From assembly GCF_026210795.1 (NCBI RefSeq), contig NC_089441.1, forward strand, positions 3,038,001 to 3,102,000: a stretch of DNA of 64,000 bases, in the 5' to 3' direction. Position numbers and translations under genes: made by a program. This document shows, piece after piece, positions 23,339-33,514 of the stretch; the stretch's first letter is position 1; every line of letters begins with the position of its first letter. The DNA comes from Rhizophagus irregularis. Lineage: Eukaryota > Glomeromycota > Glomeromycetes > Glomerales > Glomeraceae. The notes under the pieces were generated by a model. It did no database searches, was not told the origin of the DNA, and worked only from the letters and a program-made list of their open reading frames with translations.

Positions 23339-23353
23339 GTTTTATCCTTTTAC

Positions 23354-24254
23354 GATTACTAGCTAATAAGTTATTCAACAAAATGTTAAGCATCGGCATT
23401 ATTATATTTCTTGATTTATGTTTACTGTGCCATTTAACATTTTGCTAAATTTCTCGGTACTTAGTGATTGTAAAAAGATGATTAATAGCTCGTTGGAATT
23501 GCCTCATCAAGACGAATCGAATGATGGTAAGCTCATATCTCTGTGATTAATATTGACGGAGTTACTACTTAAAAACCATTTAATATTTTTTAATTTTGGA
23601 AATTGATTTAGCGATTGGATTTCGATGTATCTTATACCATTAGATTCATCTCATCAAGACGAATCGAATGGTAGTAATATCGTCTTTCTAGGATCAATAT
23701 TGGCAGAGTTATTACACAAAAACCATTAATATTTTTTTAATTTTGAAAATTAATCTAGTGATTAGATTTCGATATATTTTATACCATTAGAACTATACTT
23801 GTAGCCAAAACCTTTTCACGTGATTTTTGGCCACGTCTTTAAATCAAAATTACTAAGTTAAAAAATGATAAAAATTAATCTCTACATCCGGCCAAAACTA
23901 TAATATAAAGTCTTTGGAGTTTCAGATGGATTTCTGGATAGTTTTTAATAATTTATTATAATTAAATTACTAAAAGTCCAAAACCCTGTTCAGCTTCATA
24001 GAAGTTTTAGCTACATGTATAATTAGAACTGTCTCATCAAGACGAATTGAATGTCGATAAGAACATTTCTCTACGATTAATATTGGCAGAATTACGATAC
24101 AATAAAGTTTTATGTATAATTCTGGCTAAAATTATGTTAATTTTTGGCCAGAATTATGATATACTAATATAAGAAATTTTTTATATAGTCACATATCTTT
24201 ATAATCACCAAATATGGACTGTCCCAAATGTGTGACTATAAAGAGAGTTGACTG
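23354..24254. other. Right part of the pogo-like host element
   Basis: This AT-rich sequence continues the pogo-like element beyond the LINE-SINE array. It holds three same-orientation copies of the dyad module (near 23485, 23640 and 24025), the last two separated by a small hAT-like insert. Near 24105-24150 an inverted pair of the word ATAATTCTGGC is seen. No gene is evident. Confidence 0.6.
23794..24021. mobile_element. Small hAT-like element (228 bp)
   Basis: The flanks are exact 8-bp copies of ATTAGAAC at 23786-23793 and 24022-24029. The ends TATACTTGTAGCCAAAAC and GTTTTAGCTACATGTATA are imperfect inverted repeats. It splits the host element between two dyad modules and has no coding capacity. 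Confidence 0.8.
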
Positions 24255-24256
24255 TA

Positions 24257-25205
24257 ATACTAAATTTTAAAAATATAATATTAAATTTTCATACTTTTAA
24301 TTTTTATTTTTATACAACTATATTAATGATAAATTAAAAAAAAACTTATTTTTTAAGATAATTGTTAATTTACTAAAAAGTAAGATTAGAAATTATATCC
24401 AAAAAAAAAGAAAACTTATTGTTAAAACATATGAAATAGTAATTGAAAAAAATGATTAATTAAAAAAAAAATCTAAAAAGAAATAATAAAACTGGCTAAA
24501 GCTTATCATTTACAAAATTATAATATAAACATTATGATGTTGGTTAAAGTAATTTATTTTTGTCATGTAAAATTTTGAAAAATTATAATCTATATAATAA
24601 AGTATATACATAACTAGATTCTGTACTGTTATATATTAAAATTTCAGGCATTATTACTATTTACAATTCTAAATAAACTGTCAATATTGATATAAATAAT
24701 CATCAAATTTTCTTTTTTTATGTTCTTTAGAATCTGTCATCACATTAAATTTTCAAGTATTTGTTATATATAATTTTGAAAATAGGATTTCCAGATAATA
24801 TACAGTATATTTAATGTGCATATTATATAGAATGTACTCTTAAAAAAAGCTTGAAAGAAAAGTGGTGATTTGATGCTGTGGTTTAATGAATTACTTATCA
24901 AAATAAAAAATACAAGTATTTAAAATTCTACTACACTATTCCCTGTTTTATTCAAAAGAAAAAACTAGCGTGAATGCAATGCGACACGATGATCGAGAAT
25001 TTTCTGATTGGATGTATCACGTGGTAAGGGCTGTGGCGCGGCGCATGCGCCAGAATAATGACTTATGACATAATCCAGGCTTTTTAGATCTGATTGTACA
25101 AGAAGCCGGTTTATGCGTAATGCGAATTTTTTTTTACCTCTTATTACTTTACTTTCTAATCAATAACCTTCTCTTACGTTAAAATTTTATATTTTTTGTT
25201 TAAAA
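24257..25205. other. Intergenic, upstream of the eIF5A gene
   Basis: AT-rich DNA without coding signal up to about 24950. The last 250 bp before the eIF5A start are less AT-rich and contain a GC-rich imperfect palindrome, GGCGCGGCGCATGCGCC, near 25036. This is probably the promoter region, but no specific factor site can be assigned. Confidence 0.5.
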
Positions 25206-26129
25206 ATGAGTGATCATGATTTTGAATCCTCAGGTTCTGGAGCATCAGCCACTTATCCAATGCAATGTTCTGCCCTCAGAAAGGTATAGCCTTTTTTAAT
25301 AAAATTTTTTTTACTAGAATTTTCATCACATTCAGAATAATGTCTTTTAATTTTATTGGCCGAAACTATGATGTACTTGTGTTTAGAACGGCTTTGTCGT
25401 TCTTAAGGGTAGGCCTTGCAAGATCATTGAAATGTCCACGAGCAAGACTGGCAAACATGGACACGCGGTATGTTTTCATAATATAGTTGTACTTTGCAAT
25501 CTTTTTAATTGCCTTTTGCTTATCAGACTTTCAATTTAGAAAGTCCACCTTGTTGGTCTTGATATCTTCACTAATAAGAAACTTGAGGGTGAGAAATAGA
25601 AAATTTTATTTATATTGTGTGATAATTATTCTTTAACATTTGATTCAAAATTATTTATATAAACTTTACGATCGTATGAATAACTTATTATTTTTTATTA
25701 ACAGACATTTCTCCTTCTACTCACAACATGGATGTTCCTAATGTTTCTCGTAAGCTTTTATTTAATTATATAATTTAGGAAGAACCAAATAACTTATAAT
25801 TTAATTATCTTCACAGGTACTGAATATACAGTCATTGGATGTGACGAGGATGGTTACTTGAGTTTGATGACTTCTGATGGTAGTACTAAGGATGACATTA
25901 AAATTGACCCCGAGCTAGTAAAAGACAAAGACGTAAAGAAATTTCGTGAAGAAATTGAAGGCGGTTGGATATACTTTATCTTAAACGATTTAATTCCTTT
26001 GATTTAGTAAAATAATTCATTAATTATTTAAATTTTGCTATCTTGATAGGTAAAGAATTTTTGGCTACTGTCGTCAGTGCGATGGGAGAGGAAGCTGTTT
26101 CACAAATCAGGGACGCTCCTAATTGTTAG
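25206..26129 (+). CDS. Translation initiation factor eIF5A
   Basis: Six exons join in frame: 25206-25283, 25387-25467, 25540-25588, 25705-25749, 25817-25963 and 26050-26129, giving 159 aa, the usual eIF5A length. eIF5A binds the ribosome near the E site and helps peptide bond formation and termination at difficult sequences. The hypusination loop [12 protein letters not shown] is intact, with Lys49 as the residue modified by deoxyhypusine synthase and hydroxylase. The N-terminal SH3-like barrel and C-terminal OB fold are complete (VHLVGLDIF, then [15 protein letters not shown]). All introns have GT-AG ends. A donor-like GTTAGT at the last codon and an acceptor near 26193 could instead add one tiny exon, changing only the final residue from Cys to Ser. 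Identification is secure. Confidence 0.95.
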
Positions 26130-26775
26130 TATAAATTATTCATTGCTAATGATTTTGTTTAAGAATGTATTTATATATATATTTTTTTTATAGCCTAAAT
26201 CTCCAACGGATGAATTTTTAAATATGATTCCATATTGGAGTCACTCAATAAAAAGTATACGTTTAATAAATCATTGAAGTTCTTATAAGTCTGTTACCTG
26301 AAAAAGGAACTTAATGTAATCATATAAAAATTAAATGGGAATATGGTGTTTGAGTTATTTGCTTACATCTGATTTTTAAATATTTGATTTTGTCTGTTGT
26401 AAAAAGGTAAACTCTACACAATAACCGCTTTATTAAAATTATGTGAAGAGTTTTTATATTAAAAGTATTAAAAGTAAAAAAAATACTTACATATATTTAA
26501 TACTAATTAGAAAGTGTTATTAAATGTTACTATGTAATTATATTATATAAAAAAATTGCGGTTAGTATATTTCTTAAAAAAATTTGGCGTAATTTGAATG
26601 CATACCGAGTCCCACCGTTCCATATTATTGTTTATTTGGTTTGTGACGATAAAAATAATAATAAGTATAAAATATGATAACATTTTTATATTTAATATTA
26701 TGCGGGAATCTCGTTTATTATAATCTTGAGGTAAAAGAGAGCAATATAGAATTTTTTTTTAATGAGAACATATGG
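26130..26775. other. Intergenic, nothing recognised
   Basis: Sequence between the 3' end of eIF5A and the helicase remnant. It is AT-rich, presumably includes the eIF5A 3' untranslated region and terminator, and shows no further coding signal or clear repeat. Confidence 0.5.
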
Positions 26776-27900
26776 GCATGCAATCTCTGATACTCATGAT
26801 TGATAAACGCCGACCTATCGAGGAAAGATATGACCTGCTGATGGCAACATACGTTTAACCAGGAGAGAAAGTGTTACCGTCCAACGCGAGCGTGACCTTC
26901 GATAGGGTCAATCCTTGGGTCTTGTGGACAGTGAACGCAAAGCAGTTTGTAACGGGAACTGGGCGTTATTCCATTAGCATTGAAATAATGGATATGTTTG
27001 TAAACGTCTACATCTATTATTGATCCTCTAAGAGAACGCAACTCGGACACACTGTTCTGAAAGGCTAATGCCGGTAATTACTCCTTTGGTGCCATTACAT
27101 ATGCGGTACTCATCGCTCGAAGCTCCTGGTTACAAACGAAATAAGTTTGTTTTTGATTTGAACATGCGATATGAATGTGAGGGATCCCATTAATTAGAAT
27201 TCATAAAATCGGATGCTTGTGATAGTAGGAAGTTGTTGGGAGGAACGGGAAGCATGTTACAGATAGATGTGTTGATTTGTTGGGCAGTTTCTTTTAACTC
27301 CGACGACGTAAGCGGTGTTAAGGAACGCGTTTTTCGTGGGTTGAAACGTGAATTCTGAATGGCGTTGTACTAGCCTGTTCCATATTTGTGAGGAGGTATT
27401 ATTTATTCGTACTTCTTCCAAGGTTGGTAGAACGTCATATCGACGAGGAGTCTTTAGAGAAATAAATGGATAAAATAGGCTCCGAGCGGTAGCACAGAAG
27501 AAGTTGAGCGAGATCACCTACATAGTCGCCTTCGAACTATTGCGAAGGTGTCTACAAAATCAAGTAACTCGGCGAAAAACCATCAATAATTATCGTATCG
27601 ACCTTTTTTAGGCGAACCTTTAAATCCGTGTTTGTGAATAAAGCCTCATTGTTAGTGAAGTCTTGTATTCAGTTTCACTTCTTGCAGGTACATTTTTTTG
27701 GGCAAAATAAAGTTGATATCTGGGTTTTATGACATATTGCCTAGGTCGTCGCGGGAATAAGTTAGGTTTTTGAATTCTGGAGGGGATATGTATTTTGTAA
27801 AGGCGTCATCGTAGTACGTCATCGTCCAGCATATAAATTAATAATATTGCACGTGTTCGCGTAGAAGGGGCGGAGGAATCAAAAGCCTTCGCGCTACTAT
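26776..27900 (-). pseudogene. PIF1-like helicase remnant
   Basis: The minus strand carries scattered helicase motifs in more than one frame. A Walker-B-like IIIDGFS lies near 27580, a motif III derivative FEGDYVGDLAQL near 27520, then WNRLVQRHSEF in the open frame 27517-27257. The C-terminal pair AFAFTVHKTQGLTLSKV and TYVAISR lies near 26950-26860. These match the order in PIF1-type DNA helicases, including those of Helitrons. The Walker A region is not found, and QLPPV has decayed to QLLLC. Frame changes and stops make this a pseudogene. It may come from a Helitron or from a chromosomal PIF1 duplicate. Confidence 0.7.
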
Positions 27901-28161
27901 AATCTCTCTTAATAGATCGTTTTCACTAATATTAAATATGTGTGAGGGTTCTCTTTTTTGTAATATGTTTCATCATATATTGCGCAAATCCCTTATCCGT
28001 TATGTAATGCGCGTTCATATGTGAATTCAGATTAAAAGAGTCGGAGCATGTAAGGCACTACCCGAGAATCTGCTTCAGTTAAACATTTGTAGATGTAGCG
28101 GTTCCTCATTGATAGTATTATAAGTAATAATTGTATCGTATCGTAATAAAAAAAGTTTAAT

Positions 28162-28217
28162 TGAAATTTTATTGGCCAGTGAATGTTGCTCATCACGTGA
28201 AATTAAACCAATGAGTG
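28162..28217 (+). repeat. Left copy of a 56-bp inverted repeat
   Basis: This 56-bp word matches the reverse complement of 31428-31483 at 54 of 56 positions. It contains ATTGGCC at one end, CCAATGAG at the other and TCACGTGA in the middle. Weaker similarity extends some tens of bases further out. Confidence 0.8.
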
Positions 28218-28439
28218 TATTTTTAACAAATTTCAAGTAATCATGCTTTATCACATAATAAACATAATAAAGATATATTTTATTTTTTCGGTGTATATGA
28301 CATCTGTGTCACAAAAGGATGCACTCATTTTCAGTCGGCGTGTGGAGGCCTGATTCCATTATATATGTATTCAAATTATCTAAACTCTGGATAAGCATTT
28401 CCTATAAGGCATTATACGTTCCAGTTAGTATACAAAAAA

Positions 28440-30640
28440 ACAAACAAAAAAGTCACATAAAGGTGCATACCTTGAATAGAAGGAAATTTAGCACAGATCG
28501 ACATAATAATAATATTACATTGTTACGATTCGTTGGTAAATGGAACCGCTGAACTTCTCTATACACATATAACTCTTTGTATGGCACAGCCATCTCAGTA
28601 TAATCTATAGCAATTTGAGTTAATAACAAAGCATGCATAGAACACAATAAAACAAATAAAAGATGTTGAAAATACTTACCGTAGATTTGTAAACCATATA
28701 GCTTTAGTAAGCTTAAACTCTCCCCGATACCTCGATTCTCCTCATCATTTTTGGTTAGATCATAATCTTCCGCTGACGCAAGTAAGGACATCTCGCCACT
28801 TAAAAAATCAAATTTTTTATTAAGATATAATAAGCAATCTTAGAATGCATACCGTTTGTCACTTACAAAAAATCTTCATATCTTCACGTAATTTTTGAAA
28901 CAAGATTCGCATGATTGGTGTGAAAAAGACTTCATGGTACACTCTTTCAGATAAATTCTCATTAAGATCATTTCCGCGCTCAAGGAATTAGCACTAATAA
29001 AAAAGAAATCAAAGGTTAGCTATAGAAAATATATTGCATAGTCTAATGCAAGTAGTAATTTACAGTTGGTATGCAAAATCCCACGTAAATTGTTTTCTAT
29101 CGTCATTTCGATAAAAAATTATTTTCTACAACCTTTTTGAAAATCAGGTTCCTGTAATGAAAAACATGCAATAAGACATTTCTGAAGTCTACCCAAGTCT
29201 ACTCGATAATAATTTCTCAACATGAAATACCTTAACTAGTTTCACGATTAATTCCTTGATGTCACTATTGTCGATATCATCTTTTGATCGTTTTTTAACA
29301 AAATCACTGTTGGTACCGGGTGTAACATCAATTATATCGTAATACGCAAGGCTATTATTTCCAACTCATATAAGTCCTGTCCAATACATCTCACAAAAAA
29401 ATCAATAACTTACTCATTGTGTGTCATAATCATCTCCTGCCTCTAAGGGTCTCTTAGTCTTCCCACGTATATAATTTCCCACCATCTTTGAGTTTTCGCC
29501 CATGATGAAGTCGTTTCTTCGTAATTGATTATCAGTGGAATGAGCTGGATAGACTGCCCAGGCAATTAAAGGATGGCTCATTTGACTTCAACTTTGCATT
29601 TTTGGATTATGACAATATAAGAAAAAACATAATAAATTTGGAACTTCAACGATAGACAATTAATATAGCTCAAATTTAAGCTCAAATTCATCATCATCCT
29701 CTGATTCCTCACTAAAAATACATGCAAAAAATTTGAAATTATAAAAAGTAATACATAAAGTAAACCTACGAAGGGATATTCGGATGAGGAATCTAACGAC
29801 GGAGTAACTTTATCGTTTGTCGCCTCCTTTCCCTCAGTCTCCTTCAACAGATAATAGTGAAAAAAATAAACATTTGCAGCTAACGAATATTCCTCTCTTT
29901 CGGAGTTAAAAACATCGGCTACTGTCTACATACGCTCAGTAAGTTTATGGAAAACACTATTTCACATTAACACAAAAGAAGTAAAGATATTGGAATAGTC
30001 TTCAGAGGATAGTGTTTCACTGTTATGTTCTGCAACTTTACCATATACTCTCATACTACCCGTTAGATGTGCTCGCTGTGCTTTCATCTATTTTGCAAGA
30101 GTTTAATCGTTATCTCATGTGATAATACAAAAATTTAACACATAAAGGTAAATGGCATAAAAACCTTTTCCCGCTCGTAGATTATTGTTTCCCAGTAGAT
30201 CTGCAAACCCTTGTTTACACGTTGTTTTTACCTGCAGGAATACGAAGCCGGAGATGAATATATAACTTCCATATAATAATATATAATAAGTAAAAGAAAC
30301 TTTATTTCAATAAATCGCAATGGTAGGGCCGGAATAAAAGCCGATACCTCCTAACCCAGATGAAAATAAGCGGAGTTGCCACTACCATTACTCGGGCTGG
30401 GACAAAAACCAATACTTCTAATCCAGATAAAAATAGACAGAAGCTCCCTATTATTGCGAAATATATGAATACATAACCTTCTTTTCTATAGTTGCATAGT
30501 CATTTTCTTTTAATTCTTTTGCTTTTTTCAAGAATCTACGAGCCCAGGTGAGCTGTGAGGAAAAAACGACATTACGGTAATGATTTAAAAATTCAGTGTA
30601 GGAAACACACAGTGTTCTCTTATATGTAGGAGACAAGAGC
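28440..30640 (-). CDS. Unrecognised multi-exon gene (lineage-specific protein)
   Basis: I do not recognise the protein. Several coding-like blocks separated by plausible GT-AG introns lie in order on the minus strand. They are about 30636-30451 (TWARRFLKKAKELKEND), 30230-30170 (GLQIYWETIIYEREK), 30094-29970 (KAQRAHLTGSM), 29925-29795 (YSLAANVYFFHYYLLKETEG), 29570-29425 (KTKRPLEAGDDYD), 29360-29235 (DVTPGTNSDFVKKRSKDDID), 29130-29070, 28985-28865 (ERVYHEVFFTPIMRILFQKL), 28791-28680 (GESLSLLKLYGLQIYG) and 28610-28470. Exon borders are approximate, and one or two junctions do not resolve cleanly. It may be a degenerating member of an expanded fungal family. A 56-bp inverted repeat flanks the gene. 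Confidence 0.45.
30327..30455. repeat. Imperfect tandem duplication of ~65 bp
   Basis: Two diverged copies each read GGGCYGGRAYAAAARCC, then AYACYTCYTAAYCCAGATAAAAATA-like sequence, then a short GC-richer end. They lie in an apparent intron of the minus-strand gene. Confidence 0.55.
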
Positions 30641-31427
30641 TTGAATATTGTTAAATATCAGGTTAGAATTTAAACTGAAAGGAAAAAGAACTGTTTTTCT
30701 TTTAAATAAACAGCCATAGTACGGTCATTTCTAGATCGTATCGCTCGAATCGGAAAAAGGATCATATCATAAACAATAAATATGGTTTGTCGCTGGCAAC
30801 GCGAACACCTATTTAAAATTTCATCTCACGTGACCGGTGACATTTAAGGGGACGTGAACAAAAAACTAAGGTGGTGTTACCGACAGAACTGACACGAACG
30901 ATTTTTTTTATTTTTTCAACATGTACACATAGAAAAGCAGAAGTCAAGGTTGTATATGCTAGCTCTAAATAAGCGAAGTTTTTTCATTAAAATTAGATCA
31001 CTGGTTGCTTTGTTCTCTTTTATGATAGAAAGTTAAAATTATATCATATTTTTATGTAAAACGTTTTAAAATAGCCTTTTCTTCTTTTATTATGTATTAT
31101 TTTCAAGTGTGTAATAAAATTTTATATGTTTTTGAGGTATTTCAAACAGCCGATCCAGAATTTTAAAAAATATAAAAAATTATTTTCGTGTAGTTTCACA
31201 TTTCGTCATTACCGATTTATCATTTTTTTTTCATCTTTCACTTTAAACATGGGGTAATTTTTATTTAATTTTATTAACACATAGAATTTACTTATGGCGA
31301 CAGTTTGATCAATCTGTGTAACATTTGGGTTGGCCCCCGTTTATTTATTATCTAACCCCTAGGTGTTACTAGTATTTTCGTGGATCGAATTGAACAGGGT
31401 CGTTGTGTTTTTTTTTAAAAAAAAATC

Positions 31428-31483
31428 CACTCATTGGTTTAATTTTACGTGATGATCAACATTCACTGGCCAATAAAATTTCA
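31428..31483 (-). promoter_or_regulatory. Right copy of the 56-bp inverted repeat, upstream of the MT-A70 gene
   Basis: The repeat ends 80 bp before the start codon of the MT-A70-family gene. It contains an ATTGG/CCAAT pair about 40 bp apart and an E-box-like core (TTACGTGA here, TCACGTGA in the left copy). Such elements are typical of fungal promoters bound by the CCAAT-binding complex and bHLH factors. A regulatory role is inferred. The repeat could also be a transposon relic. Confidence 0.45.
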
Positions 31484-31562
31484 ACAATACGGATAATGAA
31501 TTTTTATTCGTATCATTACTATCATTACTTCGCGTTTTAATGATAAAACTGTGTATTTAAAA

Positions 31563-33514
31563 ATGAGCAAGAGATCTTTAAGACAAAGGCAACATAACCC
31601 TTATATCTCTACTGCTAGGTATTTTTATGTTTACTTGACGCGTTTTCCGTTACGCGTTAATGTACTAATTATACAACTTATAATTTTATTAAAGTAATGC
31701 TCTATATGTGGGTTATGTTGAGGACGATGAATCCATTGATGCTATTATGAAGAAATTTGAAGAATTAGAACGAATTCGAGAAGAAATTGCGGCCTCTAAT
31801 GCTAATGAAACAGCTGAAGTTCATCCTCTAAATGATAAAAATAATACTTTTCAGGAAAATGGCTTGACACAAGAACAACTTGAAGAAGTTTTTAGGAGAA
31901 CTTCTAGTTTTACGGTTAAATCCGCTACTTTCGCACCTAATTTTGACGAACTGGATGACTTAGATTTTTGGCGTGTTGAACTAGAGGATGGTAACACTGC
32001 TGAATACGAGGAAGAAGAGTGTGTAATAATATGTTAATCCGGGTAAATTACATCTCAGCATTATATTATTCAGAAAAAAATTTTGTATTATTTTAGCGAT
32101 TATATGGCGGTTGACAACGACTTTTGGGATGCTGAATTCGGAGATAAAAAGCGAAAACGGAAAAATGATAAATCATCGCCCGAAAGACGACGTGGTTTTG
32201 ATCGTGAAAGTATATTGCAACGATACAAAATTATGCAAGTCAAGTTGCAGGACAGGAACGGGAATTTTTTTACAGTAAAAAAGAAAGTCAGGTAAATAAT
32301 TATCCATGGATAAAAAGTATTGATTTAAGTAAAAGAAGGAAATTTGGTTTATAAAATTATCCTTTTTTATAAATAAACTTTTTGCTGCGACAATCAATAT
32401 CTAATGACTGAAAATTTTCTATATGATGTACATAATAAACAAATACAAACAGCAATATAGATCCTAGTCTTCCCACATATATAAGAATTCCGTCATTACC
32501 AATACCACGTTCGTGGGCACATACAATTCTTCCACCTAAAATTGAATCAACTTTAATGATTCACGGGTCAAGGTAACTAAATTATATACATAAAGATTTT
32601 TTTATATGAATTTACATTAATCTTTCAATTTTTGTTAGATATTTTGAAAACGATATCTTATCAATGGATCTTAAAAAACTTGGTCAAGATTTTCAAGCAG
32701 TGTATATTGACCCACCTTTTCTATTACCAGACGAGGAACCTTCACCCGAAAAGATTACTTTACAGCAATTTGTAAAAACGAGTTTACACCATTGCTTATT
32801 TAAACGAATCGAAAGCTTATTAATTTATGGAATACTATCTTTAGGAAAGCCTTAAAGTGCCTGATATCGTCCCAAAAGGTTTCCTTTTCATTTGGGTTGA
32901 AAAAGAATTCATACCGGATATTGTTCAGATAGCAGAGAAATGGAATTTTCGATACGTGGAAAATTTCTGCTGGATAAAGAAACATATTAACAATCAAATT
33001 TCACGTGCACCATACCGATATTTCAATAAGTCAAAATTATCTCTCTTGATATTTCGCAAGGTTTATGTTTTTATTGAACTCAGCTTGAATTAGGAATTTC
33101 GCGATATCTAATGCGCTTTATTCTTTTATTTATATAATAGGAAGGGGATATTGAGTTACGCCACCAAAGAAATCCAGATTGTGTTTTTGACTTTATAAAG
33201 CCCAGAACTTTAGGTAAGATTTTCAATTATAATATTTACGATGTTTATGAATAAGTTTAACAAATAGATATTTAAATTTAGAAATGTTAACTGAAGGAAA
33301 GCCGAGAGTTATGTATGACATTATAGAAACCATGTTACCGCAAGCAGTATATAATGAACAAAATCCTAACGGTGATAAATTGTTAGAGTTGTAAGTCCTA
33401 ATTTTCATTACATATTTTTCGGGAATAATTTATACTTATTTTAATTCCTTTTATGATAGATGGGCGAAAAAAGGTTCTCATCGTCAAGGATGGACAACTG
33501 TCGTTCAAATATAA
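31563..33514 (+). CDS. MT-A70 family adenine-N6 methyltransferase-like protein
   Basis: Nine exons join without breaking the frame and give 430 aa: 31563-31618, 31695-32022, 32074-32291, 32468-32572, 32639-32771, 32845-33060, 33141-33213, 33282-33390 and 33460-33514. The N-terminal half is charged and probably disordered (KKRKRKNDKSSPERRRG). The C-terminal half has the MT-A70 fold: AVYIDPPF at residues 256-263, then PKGFLFIWVEKEF, FCWIKKHINN, and a C-terminal ELWAKKGSHRQGWTTV. Family members methylate adenine N6 in mRNA or DNA. The catalytic motif is DPPW in active enzymes and DPPF here, so this may be a non-catalytic partner subunit (as METTL14 or MTA9 are) or a variant enzyme. The exon 2/3 border is the least certain, since another acceptor lies at 32095. 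Confidence is high for the family and low for the substrate. Confidence 0.8.

Larger units (their letters stand above)
4612..24254. mobile_element. Pogo/mariner-like element ends enclosing a 19.6-kb nested stack
   Basis: The left end CAGTCAACTCCCTCTATAG and the reverse complement of the right end CAGTCAACTCTCTTTATAG match closely. Each is bordered by TA (4610-4611 and 24255-24256). Subterminal TATAGTCAC words recur on both sides. A TA duplication with ends starting CAGT is the usual signature of Tc1/mariner/pogo elements. Removing the LINE-SINE array (about 4893-23353) and a 228-bp hAT-like insert leaves roughly 1 kb without a transposase, so the original was probably a MITE. Pairing of the two ends is inferred from sequence symmetry. 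Confidence 0.65.

Noticed and set aside
25265-25486. 73-aa open frame at eIF5A
   Set aside because: It reads through the first intron in a different frame. The spliced eIF5A model explains the region.
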